DNA of 64,000 nt from Sphingomonas sp. PP-CE-3A-406 (GCF_003688625.1 NZ_RCWY01000001.1:434001-498000), one strand, 5' to 3'; positions 51,401 to 61,440 are shown, counted from the first letter of the stretch. Program-made: numbers and translations. The notes: a model not told the origin generated them from the letters alone.

Positions 51401-52948
51401 ATGGCCGACCCTTTCTATATCACCACCGCGATCCACTATCCCAATGGCCGTCCGCATATCGGCCATGCGTACGAGATGATCGCCGCCGATGCGATCGCGC
51501 GCTTCCAGCGCCAGGCGGGGCGTGACGTCCTGTTCCAGACCGGTACTGACGAACACGGTCTCAAGATGGTCCAGGCCGCGCGTGACCGCGACATGCCGGT
51601 GCGCGAACTTGCCAACGAAATGTCGTCGTATTTCCACGAGATGGCCGACCGTCTTGGCATCTCGTATGACCGTTTTATCCGCACCGTCGACGAGGATCAT
51701 TACGCTGCGAGTGCCGCGATCTGGCAGGCGATGGCTGACGCAGGCGATCTGTATCTCGACCGCTACGAAGGCTGGTATTCGGTCCGCGATGAAGCGTTCT
51801 ACGACGAGTCAGAGCTGACCGGGGAGGGCGATGATCGCCGCTCGCCGCAAGGCACGCCGGTCGAATGGACCGCGGAGGAGACCTGGTTCTTCCGCCTGTC
51901 GAAATATCAGCAGCCGTTGCTCGATCTCTTCGCCGCCAACCCCGATTTCATCCGCCCCGAAAGCCGTCGCAACGAAGTGATGCGCTTCGTCGAAGGTGGC
52001 CTGAAGGATCTGTCCGTCTCGCGGACCAGCTTCGACTGGGGCGTGCCGGTGCCGGGCAGCCCCGGCCACGTCATGTACGTGTGGGTCGATGCGCTCACCA
52101 ATTACCTGACCGGGATCGGTTATCCCGACATGACCGGCGACAAGGCGAAATACTGGCCGGCAGATATCCATCTGATCGGCAAGGACATCGTCCGCTTCCA
52201 CGCGGTCTATTGGCCCGCGTTCCTGCTGTCGGCGGGCATCCCGCTGCCCAAGAGCGTGTTCGGCCATGGCTTCCTGCTCACGCGCGGCGAGAAGATGTCG
52301 AAGTCGGTCGGCAACGTCGTCGATCCGATGGTGCTTGCGGATGCCTTCGGCGTCGATGCGCTGCGGTATTTCTTCCTTCGCGACGTGAGCTTCGGCCAGG
52401 ACGGCAGCTACTCGCCCGAGGCGATCGTGACCCGAGTCAATGCCGAGCTGGCGAACAGCTTCGGCAACCTAGCGCAGCGGACATTGTCGTTCATCGCCAA
52501 GAACCTGGGCGGCGAATTTCCCACGGCTGGTACCGTCCAGGATGCCGACGGGATACTGATCGAGGAGGTCGTCGTTGCCTGTGCCGGGTTCAAGTCCGCC
52601 TTCACCGACCTCGCGCTGTCGCAAGGCATCGAGGCGTGGATGCGCGGCGTGTTCGCGTGCAACCAGTATATCGACTCGCAGGCACCCTGGGCGCTGCGCA
52701 AGACCGATCCCGAGCGGATGAACGCGGTTCTGCGTACGCTGGTCCGCGCGATCCGCATGCTCGCGATCGCGATCCTGCCGGTGGTTCCGGATTCCGCTGG
52801 GAAGGTGCTCGAGCAGATCGGCGCGACCGAGCGCGACCATGCCGCGATAGACGACGACGGCTGGTATGATCGTGTGGCCGCTTCCGACTTCCGGATCGCA
52901 CCGCCGGCGCCCGTATTCCCGCGTCTCGAACTTCCTGCGGAGGCCTGA
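51401..52948 (+). CDS. metG: Methionyl-tRNA synthetase
   Basis: 515-residue class I synthetase charging tRNA-Met. HIGH is in RPHIGHAYEMIAADA and KMSKS in RGEKMSKSVGN; the anticodon-binding part is the C-terminal 150 residues. There is no C-terminal EMAPII-like dimer domain, as in the shorter MetG2 form. AGGAGCG lies before the ATG. It follows holB by 50 bases and overlaps the tatD gene by one base (TGATG). Confidence 0.97.
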   Translation: MADPFYITTAIHYPNGRPHIGHAYEMIAADAIARFQRQAGRDVLFQTGTDEHGLKMVQAARDRDMPVRELANEMSSYFHEMADRLGISYDRFIRTVDEDHYAASAAIWQAMADAGDLYLDRYEGWYSVRDEAFYDESELTGEGDDRRSPQGTPVEWTAEETWFFRLSKYQQPLLDLFAANPDFIRPESRRNEVMRFVEGGLKDLSVSRTSFDWGVPVPGSPGHVMYVWVDALTNYLTGIGYPDMTGDKAKYWPADIHLIGKDIVRFHAVYWPAFLLSAGIPLPKSVFGHGFLLTRGEKMSKSVGNVVDPMVLADAFGVDALRYFFLRDVSFGQDGSYSPEAIVTRVNAELANSFGNLAQRTLSFIAKNLGGEFPTAGTVQDADGILIEEVVVACAGFKSAFTDLALSQGIEAWMRGVFACNQYIDSQAPWALRKTDPERMNAVLRTLVRAIRMLAIAILPVVPDSAGKVLEQIGATERDHAAIDDDGWYDRVAASDFRIAPPAPVFPRLELPAEA

Positions 52949-53739
52949 TGCTCGCCGACAGCCATTGCCACCTGAACTACAAGGGCCTCGTCGAGGACCA
53001 GCAGGCGGTGCTCGCACGGGCTAGGGCGCGCGGCGTCACGGCGATGCTCAACATCTCGACGCGCGAAAGCGAATGGGACGATATCGTCGCGACCGCCGAG
53101 CGCGAGCCTGACGTCTGGGCAACGATCGGCATCCACCCGAACGAGGCTGACGTGTATCCCGATGTGGACGCCGCCAAGCTGATCGAGCGCGCACGGCATC
53201 CCCGCGTGGTAGGGCTCGGCGAAAGTGGCCTCGACTATTTCCGCGACACATCGGACCGCGCCCGCCAGCAGGCGAGCTTCCGCGCGCACATCGCCGCGTC
53301 GCGAGAGACTGGCCTGCCGATCGTCGTCCACACCCGCGACGCCGAGGACGATACTGCGGCGATCATGGCCGAGGAGATGCGGAAGGGGGCCTATCCCGGC
53401 GTCATCCACTGCTTCACCGCGAGTGGAGCTTTCGCCGACAAGGCGCTGGATATGGGGCTTTATATCTCGATCTCGGGGATCGTGACGTTCAAGAACGCGC
53501 GGGACCTTCAGGAGACCGCCGCACGCCTGCCGATCGAACGACTGCTGATCGAGACCGACGCGCCGTTCCTCGCGCCGGTGCCGCATCGGGGCAAGACCGG
53601 CGAACCTGGATTCGTTGCCGACACCGCGGCGTTTCTTGCCAACCTTCGCGGCGAAAATGTCGAGGAACTGTCGCGCCGTACGGCCGAGAACTTCCACACG
53701 CTGTTCGGCAAGACACGGGTGTCAGGGACAGCGGCATGA
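52948..53739 (+). CDS. tatD: TatD-family metal-dependent DNase
   Basis: 263-residue TIM-barrel hydrolase. The metal motif is DSHCHLNY at the N-terminus, then GLGESGLDYF, PIVVHTRDAE, GVIHCFTAS and LLIETDAPFL. TatD enzymes are 3'-5' exonucleases or deoxyribonucleases. The start overlaps metG; the stop overlaps the MBL gene (ATGA). Confidence 0.95.
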   Translation: MLADSHCHLNYKGLVEDQQAVLARARARGVTAMLNISTRESEWDDIVATAEREPDVWATIGIHPNEADVYPDVDAAKLIERARHPRVVGLGESGLDYFRDTSDRARQQASFRAHIAASRETGLPIVVHTRDAEDDTAAIMAEEMRKGAYPGVIHCFTASGAFADKALDMGLYISISGIVTFKNARDLQETAARLPIERLLIETDAPFLAPVPHRGKTGEPGFVADTAAFLANLRGENVEELSRRTAENFHTLFGKTRVSGTAA

Positions 53740-54500
53740 AGATCACGATCCTCGGCTCCGGCACATCCTCCGGCGTGCCGAGGATCGGCAACGACTGGGG
53801 CGAATGCGATCCGACCGAGCTGCGCAATCGCCGTACCCGCGCCTCTGCGTTAGTCGAGCATGACGGTACGCGGATCCTGATCGATACAAGTCCCGACATG
53901 CGCGAGCAGTTGCTGGCCGCCGATGTAGACCGGGTCGATGCGGTGATCTGGACGCACGATCACGCCGATCATTGCCACGGAATCGACGATCTCCGCCAAC
54001 TTTTCCACGCAGTCGGAGAGCCCGTTCGCGGCTACGCCCGGCCGTTCACGCTGGCAGCGCTGGATGCGCGGTTTACCTATGCCTTTCACGGTCGCCCCGG
54101 CTATCCGCCGACGATCGCCGCCGAAGTCCTGCCTGATCGGTTGACGATCGCTGGGATCGATATTTCGGTGACCGACCAGCCGCACGGTAGTATCCATGCC
54201 GCCGGCCTGCGGTTCGAGGCAGCCGGAGTCTCGATCGGATACGCGACCGATTTCAACCTGATGACTGATGACATGGCGAGCCTGTATCAGGATCTGGACA
54301 TCTGGGTGGTCGACGCGCTCCGCCGGCGACCGCATCCAACGCACATGGAACTTCCCGCCGTGCTTGCTTGGGTGGAGCGCCTGACGCCGAAGCGGACCGC
54401 GTTGATCCATATGGACAACACGATGGATTATGCGACGTTGCGTCATGAACTGCCGAGCGGCGTCGAGCCTGGCTATGACGGGCTGATCCTGACCGCATGA
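53736..54500 (+). CDS. MBL-fold metallohydrolase (PhnP-like)
   Basis: 254-residue metallo-beta-lactamase-fold phosphodiesterase. ILGSGTSSGVPRIGNDWGEC opens the family; the metal site is WTHDHADHCHGIDDLR, with a later His in PHGSIHAAG and a late LIHMDNTMDY. It resembles PhnP and cyclic-nucleotide diesterases; the substrate is not known. It overlaps both neighbours by four bases. Confidence 0.92.
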   Translation: MKITILGSGTSSGVPRIGNDWGECDPTELRNRRTRASALVEHDGTRILIDTSPDMREQLLAADVDRVDAVIWTHDHADHCHGIDDLRQLFHAVGEPVRGYARPFTLAALDARFTYAFHGRPGYPPTIAAEVLPDRLTIAGIDISVTDQPHGSIHAAGLRFEAAGVSIGYATDFNLMTDDMASLYQDLDIWVVDALRRRPHPTHMELPAVLAWVERLTPKRTALIHMDNTMDYATLRHELPSGVEPGYDGLILTA

Positions 54501-55084
54501 CCGATGACCGCGCAGCCCAGTTTGCGCTGTATGCAGTCATGCTGATCCTGCCGCTGTCGGCCTTGGTCGCGCGCCGATTACCTTTGAAGCCGGTGCTGAA
54601 GATGGCTCTGGCCTGGGTCGCGATCTTCGCGGTTGGCCTGCTGATCGCGAGCCAGCGGGATCGGCTGTCTGGCTTGAAGACCATGTTTGCCGATCAGCAG
54701 GTGAGCGGAACCGAAACCCGGATTCATATGGCGGACGACGGGCATTTCTGGGCGGATGTCGATATCGACGGTGTCCGCCGCCGGATGCTGATCGATAGTG
54801 GTGCGACGACGACTGCCTTGTCGTCCGCTACGGCCAAGGCCGCCAGCCTGGATAGCGACGAAAGCCCATTTCCAGCGATCATCGAGACCGCCAACGGTAC
54901 GGTGTCGGCGCGCACCGCGACCGCCAAAAGCGTAACGATCGGCACTGTCACCGCAACCAACCTCGGCATCGTCACGTCGCCGGCGTTCGGCGAGACCGAC
55001 GTGATCGGCATGAACTTCTTGTCGAGGCTGGGATCGTGGCGGGTCGAGAATGCCACGCTCGTTCTTACGCCGAACAAGCAGTAG
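54497..55084 (+). CDS. Membrane-anchored retropepsin-like aspartic protease (TIGR02281 type)
   Basis: 195-residue protein with two N-terminal membrane helices (about residues 8-25 and 36-52), then a retropepsin domain with the catalytic MLIDSGATTTALS and a GMNFLSRLGSW block near the end. This matches the clan AA proteases of alphaproteobacteria. The target is unknown. It overlaps the MBL gene by four bases and ends the metG run. Confidence 0.92.
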   Translation: MTDDRAAQFALYAVMLILPLSALVARRLPLKPVLKMALAWVAIFAVGLLIASQRDRLSGLKTMFADQQVSGTETRIHMADDGHFWADVDIDGVRRRMLIDSGATTTALSSATAKAASLDSDESPFPAIIETANGTVSARTATAKSVTIGTVTATNLGIVTSPAFGETDVIGMNFLSRLGSWRVENATLVLTPNKQ

Positions 55085-55091
55085 ATCTTAC

Positions 55092-55130
55092 ATAATGTAT
55101 ATTATCGATCTAACATTATCTTTTAGATCG
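55092..55130. promoter_or_regulatory. Two AT-rich palindromes before mazG
   Basis: ATAAT-GTAT-ATTAT (55092-55105) and CGATCTAA, nine bases, TTAGATCG (55106-55130). They lie in the 70-base gap between the aspartic protease gene and mazG. They could be operator sites or a weak terminator. Confidence 0.3.
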
Positions 55131-55153
55131 CGTGCTATCAATCGGAGTTCCTG

Positions 55154-55888
55154 ATGATCGAACGGCTCGTTTCCATCATGGCGCGACTGCGTCATCCGGT
55201 CGAAGGTTGCGAATGGGATCGCGTTCAAACCTGGTCGACCATCGCGCCCTACACGATCGAGGAAGCCTATGAGGTCGCGGACGCGATCGGGCGCGATGAC
55301 CCGGCGGACCTCAAGGACGAACTCGGCGACCTGTTGCTCCAAGTGGTGTTCCACAGCCGTATCGCCGAGGAGTCCGGCGCGTTCACCTTGGCTGATGTCG
55401 TCGCCGCTATCAGCGACAAGATGGAGCGTCGTCATCCTCACATATTCGGTGACGCAACCTCCTCGCCAGGTTGGGAAACGATCAAGGCCGCCGAGCGCGC
55501 GGAGAAGTCCGATCACAGCGCTCTCGCCGGCGTGGCGATTGGACTGCCCGCCTTGGCTCGCGCGGAAAAACTACAGAAGCGTGCCGCCCGTGTCGGGTTC
55601 GACTGGCCGAATGCGGCTGGGCCTCTTGCCAAGGTTGTCGAGGAAGTAGAAGAGGTTCGCGAGGCCGGCTCAGACACGGTAGAAGAGGAAATCGGCGACC
55701 TGCTGTTTGCCGTTGCCAACTGGGCGCGGCATCTGGGTGTCGATCCCGAAGCTGCGCTCAGGGCCGGCAACGCCAAGTTCGAAGCACGTTTCCGGGCAAT
55801 AGAGGCCGATGGCGGCGACGCGTTCGCCGCCATGACACTCGATCAGAAGGAAGCGCTATGGCGGGCGGTCAAGCATCGCGGCGGCTGA
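55154..55888 (+). CDS. mazG: Nucleoside triphosphate pyrophosphohydrolase
   Basis: 244-residue all-helical enzyme that hydrolyses non-canonical or excess NTPs. Two MazG domains occur in tandem: CEWDRVQTWSTIAPYTIEEAYEV and LKDELGDLLLQVVFHSRIAEE (first), and EEIGDLLFAVANWARHLGVDPE (second). All metal glutamates are present in EExxE-type motifs. It converges on hflX with a 20-base overlap. Confidence 0.95.
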   Translation: MIERLVSIMARLRHPVEGCEWDRVQTWSTIAPYTIEEAYEVADAIGRDDPADLKDELGDLLLQVVFHSRIAEESGAFTLADVVAAISDKMERRHPHIFGDATSSPGWETIKAAERAEKSDHSALAGVAIGLPALARAEKLQKRAARVGFDWPNAAGPLAKVVEEVEEVREAGSDTVEEEIGDLLFAVANWARHLGVDPEAALRAGNAKFEARFRAIEADGGDAFAAMTLDQKEALWRAVKHRGG

Positions 55889-57161
55889 ATCGGTCGTAGT
55901 CGGTCTCGGACAGCCGGACATCGTAGGTCGTATCGAGCTCGTCGCTGACGCTGCCCAGCACTTCGCCGTGCGCATGCAGCCACGCCGCCCCCGCTCCGTC
56001 GCTAGCCTCGATCGTGATGCTATAGCGTCGATGGGCGCCGGTGAGCTTCGCCGCCACCTGCTCGATGAGGTGTTGGACCCCTTCCCCGCTCAGCGCCGAG
56101 ATTGCCACGACATCGTCACGATGCGCTGCCTGCCCGGCGATCTCGTCATGCGTGTCGGCATCGAGAAGATCGAGCTTGTTCCATACTTCGAAGCGCGGCG
56201 TGTTTTCATCGACGCCGATCTCCGCGAGCACGGTCTCGACATCCACCCGTTGGGCTTCGGAATCAGGGTGTGCGATGTCGCGGATATGGACGAGCAGGTC
56301 GGCCGACACCACCTCCTCCAGCGTCGCCTTGAACGCCGCGACAAGCTGCGTCGGCAGGTCAGAGACGAACCCGACCGTGTCCGAGAGGATCGCCTTGTCG
56401 ATGCCGGGTAGCTGGATCTGCCGCAGCGTCGGATCCAGCGTCGCGAACAGCAGGTCCTCCGCCATCACGTCGGCGCCGGTCAGTCGATTGAACAGCGTCG
56501 ACTTGCCAGCATTGGTGTACCCGACCAAAGCGATGACCGGCCAGGGCGCGCGCTGACGGCGTTCGCGGTGCAGGCCACGCGTGCGACTGACCTGCTCCAG
56601 CTCGCGCTTGAGCCGCGCCATGCGGTCGCGGATCAGGCGACGGTCCGCCTCGATCTGCGTCTCGCCTGGGCCACCGAGGAATCCGAAGCCGCCCCGCTGA
56701 CGCTCGAGATGCGTCCAACTGCGGACCAGACGCCCCGCCTGATAATCGAGATGCGCGAGTTCGACCTGCAACCGGCCTTCGGCGGTCGCCGCGCGCTCGC
56801 CGAAAATCTCCAGGATCAGTCCGGTCCGGTCGATGACCTTGGTTTCGAGCGCTTTTTCCAGATTGCGCTGCTGGATCGGAGTAAGGCTCGCATCGAACAC
56901 GACGAGCCCAGCCTCCTCCATGCGCACCTGCGTGGCGAGCAGTTCGACCTGCCCGCTACCGATCAACGTCGCAGGTTTGGGCTGGCGCACACGATAGGCG
57001 ATCCGCTCGACGACCTCGACGCCGATCGCCCCGGCAAGTCCGGCGGTCTCCTCCAGACGCGCATCGACGTCGCGCGATGCGTTGCCCTGGTCGGGCAGCA
57101 CGACGATCGCCCGCGTACCGCGGGTGAACTCGTCCCGATCGCGTTCGAACCCGCTACTCAA
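55869..57161 (-). CDS. hflX: GTPase HflX
   Basis: 430-residue ribosome-splitting GTPase. The N-terminal domain holds [35 protein letters not shown] (quoted in part: [16 protein letters not shown]) and [19 protein letters not shown]; the GTPase P-loop is [15 protein letters not shown], and DTVGF and WNKLDLL follow. TTG start overlaps the hfq stop (TTGA). hfq-hflX linkage is common in proteobacteria. Confidence 0.95.
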   Translation of the reverse strand: MSSGFERDRDEFTRGTRAIVVLPDQGNASRDVDARLEETAGLAGAIGVEVVERIAYRVRQPKPATLIGSGQVELLATQVRMEEAGLVVFDASLTPIQQRNLEKALETKVIDRTGLILEIFGERAATAEGRLQVELAHLDYQAGRLVRSWTHLERQRGGFGFLGGPGETQIEADRRLIRDRMARLKRELEQVSRTRGLHRERRQRAPWPVIALVGYTNAGKSTLFNRLTGADVMAEDLLFATLDPTLRQIQLPGIDKAILSDTVGFVSDLPTQLVAAFKATLEEVVSADLLVHIRDIAHPDSEAQRVDVETVLAEIGVDENTPRFEVWNKLDLLDADTHDEIAGQAAHRDDVVAISALSGEGVQHLIEQVAAKLTGAHRRYSITIEASDGAGAAWLHAHGEVLGSVSDELDTTYDVRLSETDYDRFSRRDA

Positions 57162-57670
57162 TCGTCACCGTCCGCGTCATCTTCGTCATCCGTGTCGGTG
57201 GGCTCTTCGGCGAGGTTCAGCGGGCGGGCCGGCTGAATAGTTGAGACCGCATGCTTGTAGACGAGCTGCGCCATGCCTTCGCGCTGGAGCAGCATGCAGA
57301 ACAGATCGAAGCCCGCGATCTGGCCCTGCAACATGACGCCATTGATCAGGAACATCGTCACGCTGTCTTCGGATTTCCGCACGGCGTTGAGGAAAATATC
57401 CTGCAACAACGGATGCTTCTTCTGGCTCTCTCCCACCGCGTCGACGATTGCCGACACGTCCATGGGGCCAGCAGGCATGATCGTCGAGATCGCATGCTTG
57501 TAGATCAGCTGCGACTGGCCGTCGCGGCGGAGCAGAACGGAAAAATTATCGAACCATGTGACGATGCCTTGGAGCTTCACCCCCTTGACGAGGAACATGG
57601 TGACCGGCGTCTTGGAGCGCCGGAGTGCGTTCAGGAAGAGATCCTGAAGCGAGCCTGGTTTTTCGGCCAA
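57158..57670 (-). CDS. hfq: Double-domain Hfq RNA chaperone
   Basis: 170-residue protein with two complete Sm-like Hfq domains in tandem. Domain 1 is about residues 8-68 ([20 protein letters not shown], then [10 protein letters not shown]), domain 2 about 87-150 ([20 protein letters not shown], then [10 protein letters not shown]). Both keep the proximal-face residues (LQD, F, YKHA). A single-domain Hfq is about 80 residues and forms a hexamer, so this protein may form a trimer of double units. An acidic tail ([14 protein letters not shown]) follows. It pairs small RNAs with mRNAs. TTG start after AAAGGG. Tandem Hfq is, to my knowledge, reported only in a few sphingomonads. Confidence 0.95.
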   Translation of the reverse strand: MAEKPGSLQDLFLNALRRSKTPVTMFLVKGVKLQGIVTWFDNFSVLLRRDGQSQLIYKHAISTIMPAGPMDVSAIVDAVGESQKKHPLLQDIFLNAVRKSEDSVTMFLINGVMLQGQIAGFDLFCMLLQREGMAQLVYKHAVSTIQPARPLNLAEEPTDTDDEDDADGDD

Positions 57671-57812
57671 TGGGATAACCCTTTGTTTTTGGCGGGACTT
57701 TGCCCGCGAGGCGCTGTTTCCCAGCGTCGGAGATGCACCCGGTTACCGGGCGGCTTGTGTGATCTATGATCGATGCGGCCATAGTTCCAGAGGGCGGCGA
57801 AATTACGGCGCT

Positions 57813-59189
57813 CTATTGGTGGCGTGTTTCGGTGATCCCGAGCAGTTTCAGTTTCCGGTGCAAGGCCGATCGCTCCATGCCGATGAAGCTGGCCGTGCGC
57901 GAGATGTTGCCCGAAAACCGCCGGATCTGGACGCGCAGATACTCGCGTTCGAACGTCTCGCGCGCTTCCCGCAGCGGCGATCCCATGATCGCGGTCGATC
58001 CGGCCGATCCGATGTCGCCCTGATCGCCGAGTACTTCCGCCGGCAAAAGGTCGAGATCGATCCGGCCGATCCGATCGCCCGGCGCGAGGATGATCGTGCG
58101 CTCGACGACGTTGCGAAGCTGGCGGACGTTGCCGGGCCAGTCGTACGACTGCAACGCGACCATCGCGTCCGGCGCTATTTCCGGCGTCGGGACACGCCGC
58201 TCGGACGCGTAGTGCGCGATGAAATGCTGGACGAGCGCGGGGATGTCCTCGCGGCGGTCGGACAGCGGCGGGATCGTGACGGGCACGACGTTCAGCCGGT
58301 AATAGAGGTCTTCGCGGAAACGTCCCTCCCCGATCTCGAACACGAGGTCGCGCGCCGTAGCCGATACGACCCGGACGTCGACTTTCACCACCCGCGTTCC
58401 GCCGACCCGCGTGAAAGCCTGATCGGTAAGCGCCCGCAGGATACGCGCCTGGGTCGCAATCGGCATGTCGGCGATTTCGTCGAGGAACAGCGTCCCACCA
58501 TGCGCCTGTTCGAACAGACCGGGGCGGACCAGATCGCCCGCTTCCTCGACGCCGAACAGCTCCTCGTCCATCCGCTCGGGCGTCATCCGCGCGGCGCTGA
58601 CGATGATGAACGGCGCGTCGGTGCGCAGACTCCAGCCATGCAGCAGCCGCGCCGCCACTTCCTTGCCGACTCCCGCCGCCCCCATGATCAGGACGCGGCT
58701 ACCGGTCGACGCCACGCGTTTCAAGGTCGCCCGGACGCCGTTGATCGAGCCCGAATTGCCGGTCAGATCGGTCTCGCGGCCGACCGTCGCACGCAACGAC
58801 GCGACCTCGCGGCGGAGGCGTTCGGTCTCCGTCGCGCGCGCGACCATGATGAGCAGGCGTTCGGCCTCGAACGGCTTTTCGATGAAGTCGGAGGCGCCGC
58901 GGCGGATGGCGGCGACAGCGGTGTCTAGATTGCCGTGGCCGGAGATCACCAGGACCGGGATCGACGGGTCGCGGCGCTTGATCTCGTCGAGCAGTTCTAG
59001 CCCGTCCAGCCGCGATCCCTGCAGCCATACGTCGAGCAGCACGAGCGATGGACGACGTGCGGCGATCGCCTCCAGCGCCGAATCGCTGTCGCCAGCGTCG
59101 CGCGTCTCATAGCCTTCGTCCTCGAGCACGCCTGCCACGAGTTCGCGAATGTCACGTTCGTCGTCCACGACGAGAATATCGAGCGCCAT
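57813..59189 (-). CDS. ntrX: Response regulator NtrX
   Basis: 458-residue regulator. The receiver domain (about 1-120) carries DDERD, the phospho-accepting Asp in LVLLDVWLQG and the Lys in FIEKPFEAERL. The AAA+ domain (about 140-370) has GAAGVGKEVAARLLH, but where NtrC has GAFTGA it reads GVEEAGDLVRPG, so it cannot use the usual sigma-54 loop. An FIS-type HTH follows (NISRTASFIGMERSALHRKL). NtrX of alphaproteobacteria is commonly a GAFTGA-lacking form. ATG 59189 is preferred over the preceding TTG. Partner of NtrY next to it. Confidence 0.93.
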   Translation of the reverse strand: MALDILVVDDERDIRELVAGVLEDEGYETRDAGDSDSALEAIAARRPSLVLLDVWLQGSRLDGLELLDEIKRRDPSIPVLVISGHGNLDTAVAAIRRGASDFIEKPFEAERLLIMVARATETERLRREVASLRATVGRETDLTGNSGSINGVRATLKRVASTGSRVLIMGAAGVGKEVAARLLHGWSLRTDAPFIIVSAARMTPERMDEELFGVEEAGDLVRPGLFEQAHGGTLFLDEIADMPIATQARILRALTDQAFTRVGGTRVVKVDVRVVSATARDLVFEIGEGRFREDLYYRLNVVPVTIPPLSDRREDIPALVQHFIAHYASERRVPTPEIAPDAMVALQSYDWPGNVRQLRNVVERTIILAPGDRIGRIDLDLLPAEVLGDQGDIGSAGSTAIMGSPLREARETFEREYLRVQIRRFSGNISRTASFIGMERSALHRKLKLLGITETRHQ

Positions 59190-59193
59190 CAAA

Positions 59194-61440
59194 TCATATC
59201 CGGTTGCGGGTCATCGTGGCGAGCTGGCCCTCCCCTGCCAACTCGGGTGCCGATGCCCCTTGGTCGAGCGCGTCCAGCGCCTTGGCGTCGAAGGTCATGG
59301 TGACGATTGTACCGCCACCGGGCCGATCGGAAAAGCCGATCGTACCACAATGCTCCTCGATGATCTTCTTGACGATGGCAAGCCCGAGCCCCGTCCCCCG
59401 GGCCCGGGTCGTCACATAGGGTTCCATGATCCGGTCGCGATCCGGCGGCAGACCGATGCCGGTATCCGCCACCGCGATGCTGACGCTGCGGCCTGGATCC
59501 TGGCTGAGCGTCATGGTGACCGAGCCACCGGATTCGCCACGCGCTTCGACGGCTTCCACCGCGTTCTTGACGATGTTGGTGAGCGCCTGACCGATCTGAC
59601 GACGGTCGCAAACCAGCGCCAGACCCGGGTCGTCGTTGACCAAATGGAAGCCGATCGCGGGGTGCGCCACCTCGTGCAGAAACAGCGCCTGCCGCGCGGC
59701 ATCGACCAGCGATTCCTCGCGGAACACGGGCTTGGGCATCCGCGCGAACGAGGAGAACTCGTCGACCATCCGGCGGAGATCGCCGACTTGGCGGATGATC
59801 GTGTCGGTCAGCCGCGAGAACGTACCGTCCTGCATCTCGGCCTTGGCACCGTAGCGACGCTGAAGGCGTTCGGCGGCAAGCTGGATCGGCGTCAGCGGGT
59901 TCTTGATCTCGTGCGCGATCCGTCGCGCGACATCGGACCATGCCGCGCGACGCTGATCAAGCAACTGCTGCGTGATGTCGTCGAACGTCAGGATTGGGCC
60001 GGTGGTCGGTCGCGCGATCCGCACGGCAAGCGTCCGCATGTCGCCTGCCGGGCCGACTTCGACGATCGCCTCCCGGTCGCCGCTGTCGAGCATCGCATCG
60101 AGTTCGGGTGCGACATCGACGAGTCGGCGGCCGACCAGGCTATCCGTCCCGACGACCGTCGCCAGCAAACCCGTGGCGGAATCGTTCGCGATCGTGATCG
60201 TCCGGTCGCGGCTCGTCGCAACGACGCCGGCGGAGACGCCCGCCATCACCGCCTCGATCAAGGCACGACGATTTTCGAGTTGACCGTTTGCGGTGACGAG
60301 TTCGGTATTCTGTTCTTCCAGACGCCCCGTCATCTGGTTGAATGCGTTGGCCAGCGTGCCGACCTCGTCGCGACTGCGCGGGTCCGGCACGCGCGCGGTC
60401 AGGTCGCCCTCGGCCACCCGGCGCGCCGCATCGACCAGTTCGCCGACCGGCCGCACCAGACGATCCGCCACCGCCAGCGCGATCCAGACCGCCACGCCGA
60501 CGATCAGCAGCGAAATCAGCAACAACGCCGCGTTGAACCGCAGTTGCAAGCTGCGGGCCCGTGCGAGCAGCGATCGGTAACTGGTCAGCACCTCGTTCGC
60601 GCGTGTGGTCTGCTCGGAAAGTGATTTGGTATCCTCGACGCGGCCCGCATAGAGGAACAGCTCATCCGACCCCGGCAGCATCGTGATCGTCTGGATGCGA
60701 TCGCCGGTGACCGCGACGACCGCGCTCTTGCCCGATCGCAGTTCGGCGATCGCCGAGGGGGTGACCCGACGCGTAAAGTCGATCTCGTACGGATTGACGA
60801 TCGCCAGCGTCTGGATGCCCCGCTGCGGCGACAGCTTGAACAGCGCGGCTTCCGAGAGACTCCGATAATAGACCTGCTGGAGGAACCAGCCGGAAAAGTC
60901 CGGGCTTTGGAGCGAGCGCTCGCGGAGATAGGCGGACATGTCGCTCGCCATCGTCACGGTTGCTTCCTGCCAGCGATTGAGCTGGCGGGCGTAGGACGAC
61001 TGGGCGAGGCCGGTCGCATTCTCGAGCATCCCGCGTGCCTGATCGGAATACCAGAACTGCACGCCGTACTGGAACAGCAGCGACGCGAAGATCGTGACGA
61101 GCAGCATCGGCACCGCGGCGACGATCGAGAACAGGGCGACGAGCCGGACGTGGAGACGCCCCCCGCCGCCGACCGGCGACCGCGCGGCGCGGCGCATCGC
61201 GACACGGCGGCCGAGCAACATCAGGAGCGCGATACCGGGGACGAGATTCGCGACCAGCAGCAACGCGACGAGCGGGGGAGCAAGAAGACGCTGCGGCGCG
61301 TCCGTCCCAGTGATCGTAAAGTAGCTCGCGACGCCGATCGCGACCGCCACGGCCACGACCAGCCCCTCGATCGCGGGCGTCACGGCAAACCGGGTCGGAA
61401 GCCCGTCTTCATCCATAGGTAGCGCCGCGGAAGCGATCAT
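59194..61440 (-). CDS. ntrY: Sensor histidine kinase NtrY
   Basis: 748-residue membrane sensor. Several N-terminal helices (VVAVAVAIGVASYFTI; LLAPPLVALLLVANLVPGIALLML in part) and a periplasmic stretch lead to a HAMP region (ADRLVRPVGELVDAARRVAEG), a PAS domain, and the kinase core with the H-box RRIAHEIKNPLTPIQLAAERL, N-box and G-boxes DTGIGLPPDRDRIMEPYVTT and GTGLGLAIVKKI. It should phosphorylate NtrX, controlling nitrogen or redox genes. The stop lies four bases before the NtrX ATG. Confidence 0.95.
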   Translation of the reverse strand: MIASAALPMDEDGLPTRFAVTPAIEGLVVAVAVAIGVASYFTITGTDAPQRLLAPPLVALLLVANLVPGIALLMLLGRRVAMRRAARSPVGGGGRLHVRLVALFSIVAAVPMLLVTIFASLLFQYGVQFWYSDQARGMLENATGLAQSSYARQLNRWQEATVTMASDMSAYLRERSLQSPDFSGWFLQQVYYRSLSEAALFKLSPQRGIQTLAIVNPYEIDFTRRVTPSAIAELRSGKSAVVAVTGDRIQTITMLPGSDELFLYAGRVEDTKSLSEQTTRANEVLTSYRSLLARARSLQLRFNAALLLISLLIVGVAVWIALAVADRLVRPVGELVDAARRVAEGDLTARVPDPRSRDEVGTLANAFNQMTGRLEEQNTELVTANGQLENRRALIEAVMAGVSAGVVATSRDRTITIANDSATGLLATVVGTDSLVGRRLVDVAPELDAMLDSGDREAIVEVGPAGDMRTLAVRIARPTTGPILTFDDITQQLLDQRRAAWSDVARRIAHEIKNPLTPIQLAAERLQRRYGAKAEMQDGTFSRLTDTIIRQVGDLRRMVDEFSSFARMPKPVFREESLVDAARQALFLHEVAHPAIGFHLVNDDPGLALVCDRRQIGQALTNIVKNAVEAVEARGESGGSVTMTLSQDPGRSVSIAVADTGIGLPPDRDRIMEPYVTTRARGTGLGLAIVKKIIEEHCGTIGFSDRPGGGTIVTMTFDAKALDALDQGASAPELAGEGQLATMTRNRI

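Noticed and set aside
55869..55888. mazG/hflX overlap as a frameshift or sequencing error
   Set aside because: Both reading frames end in normal stops and both proteins have family length; convergent overlaps of this size are common in compact genomes.
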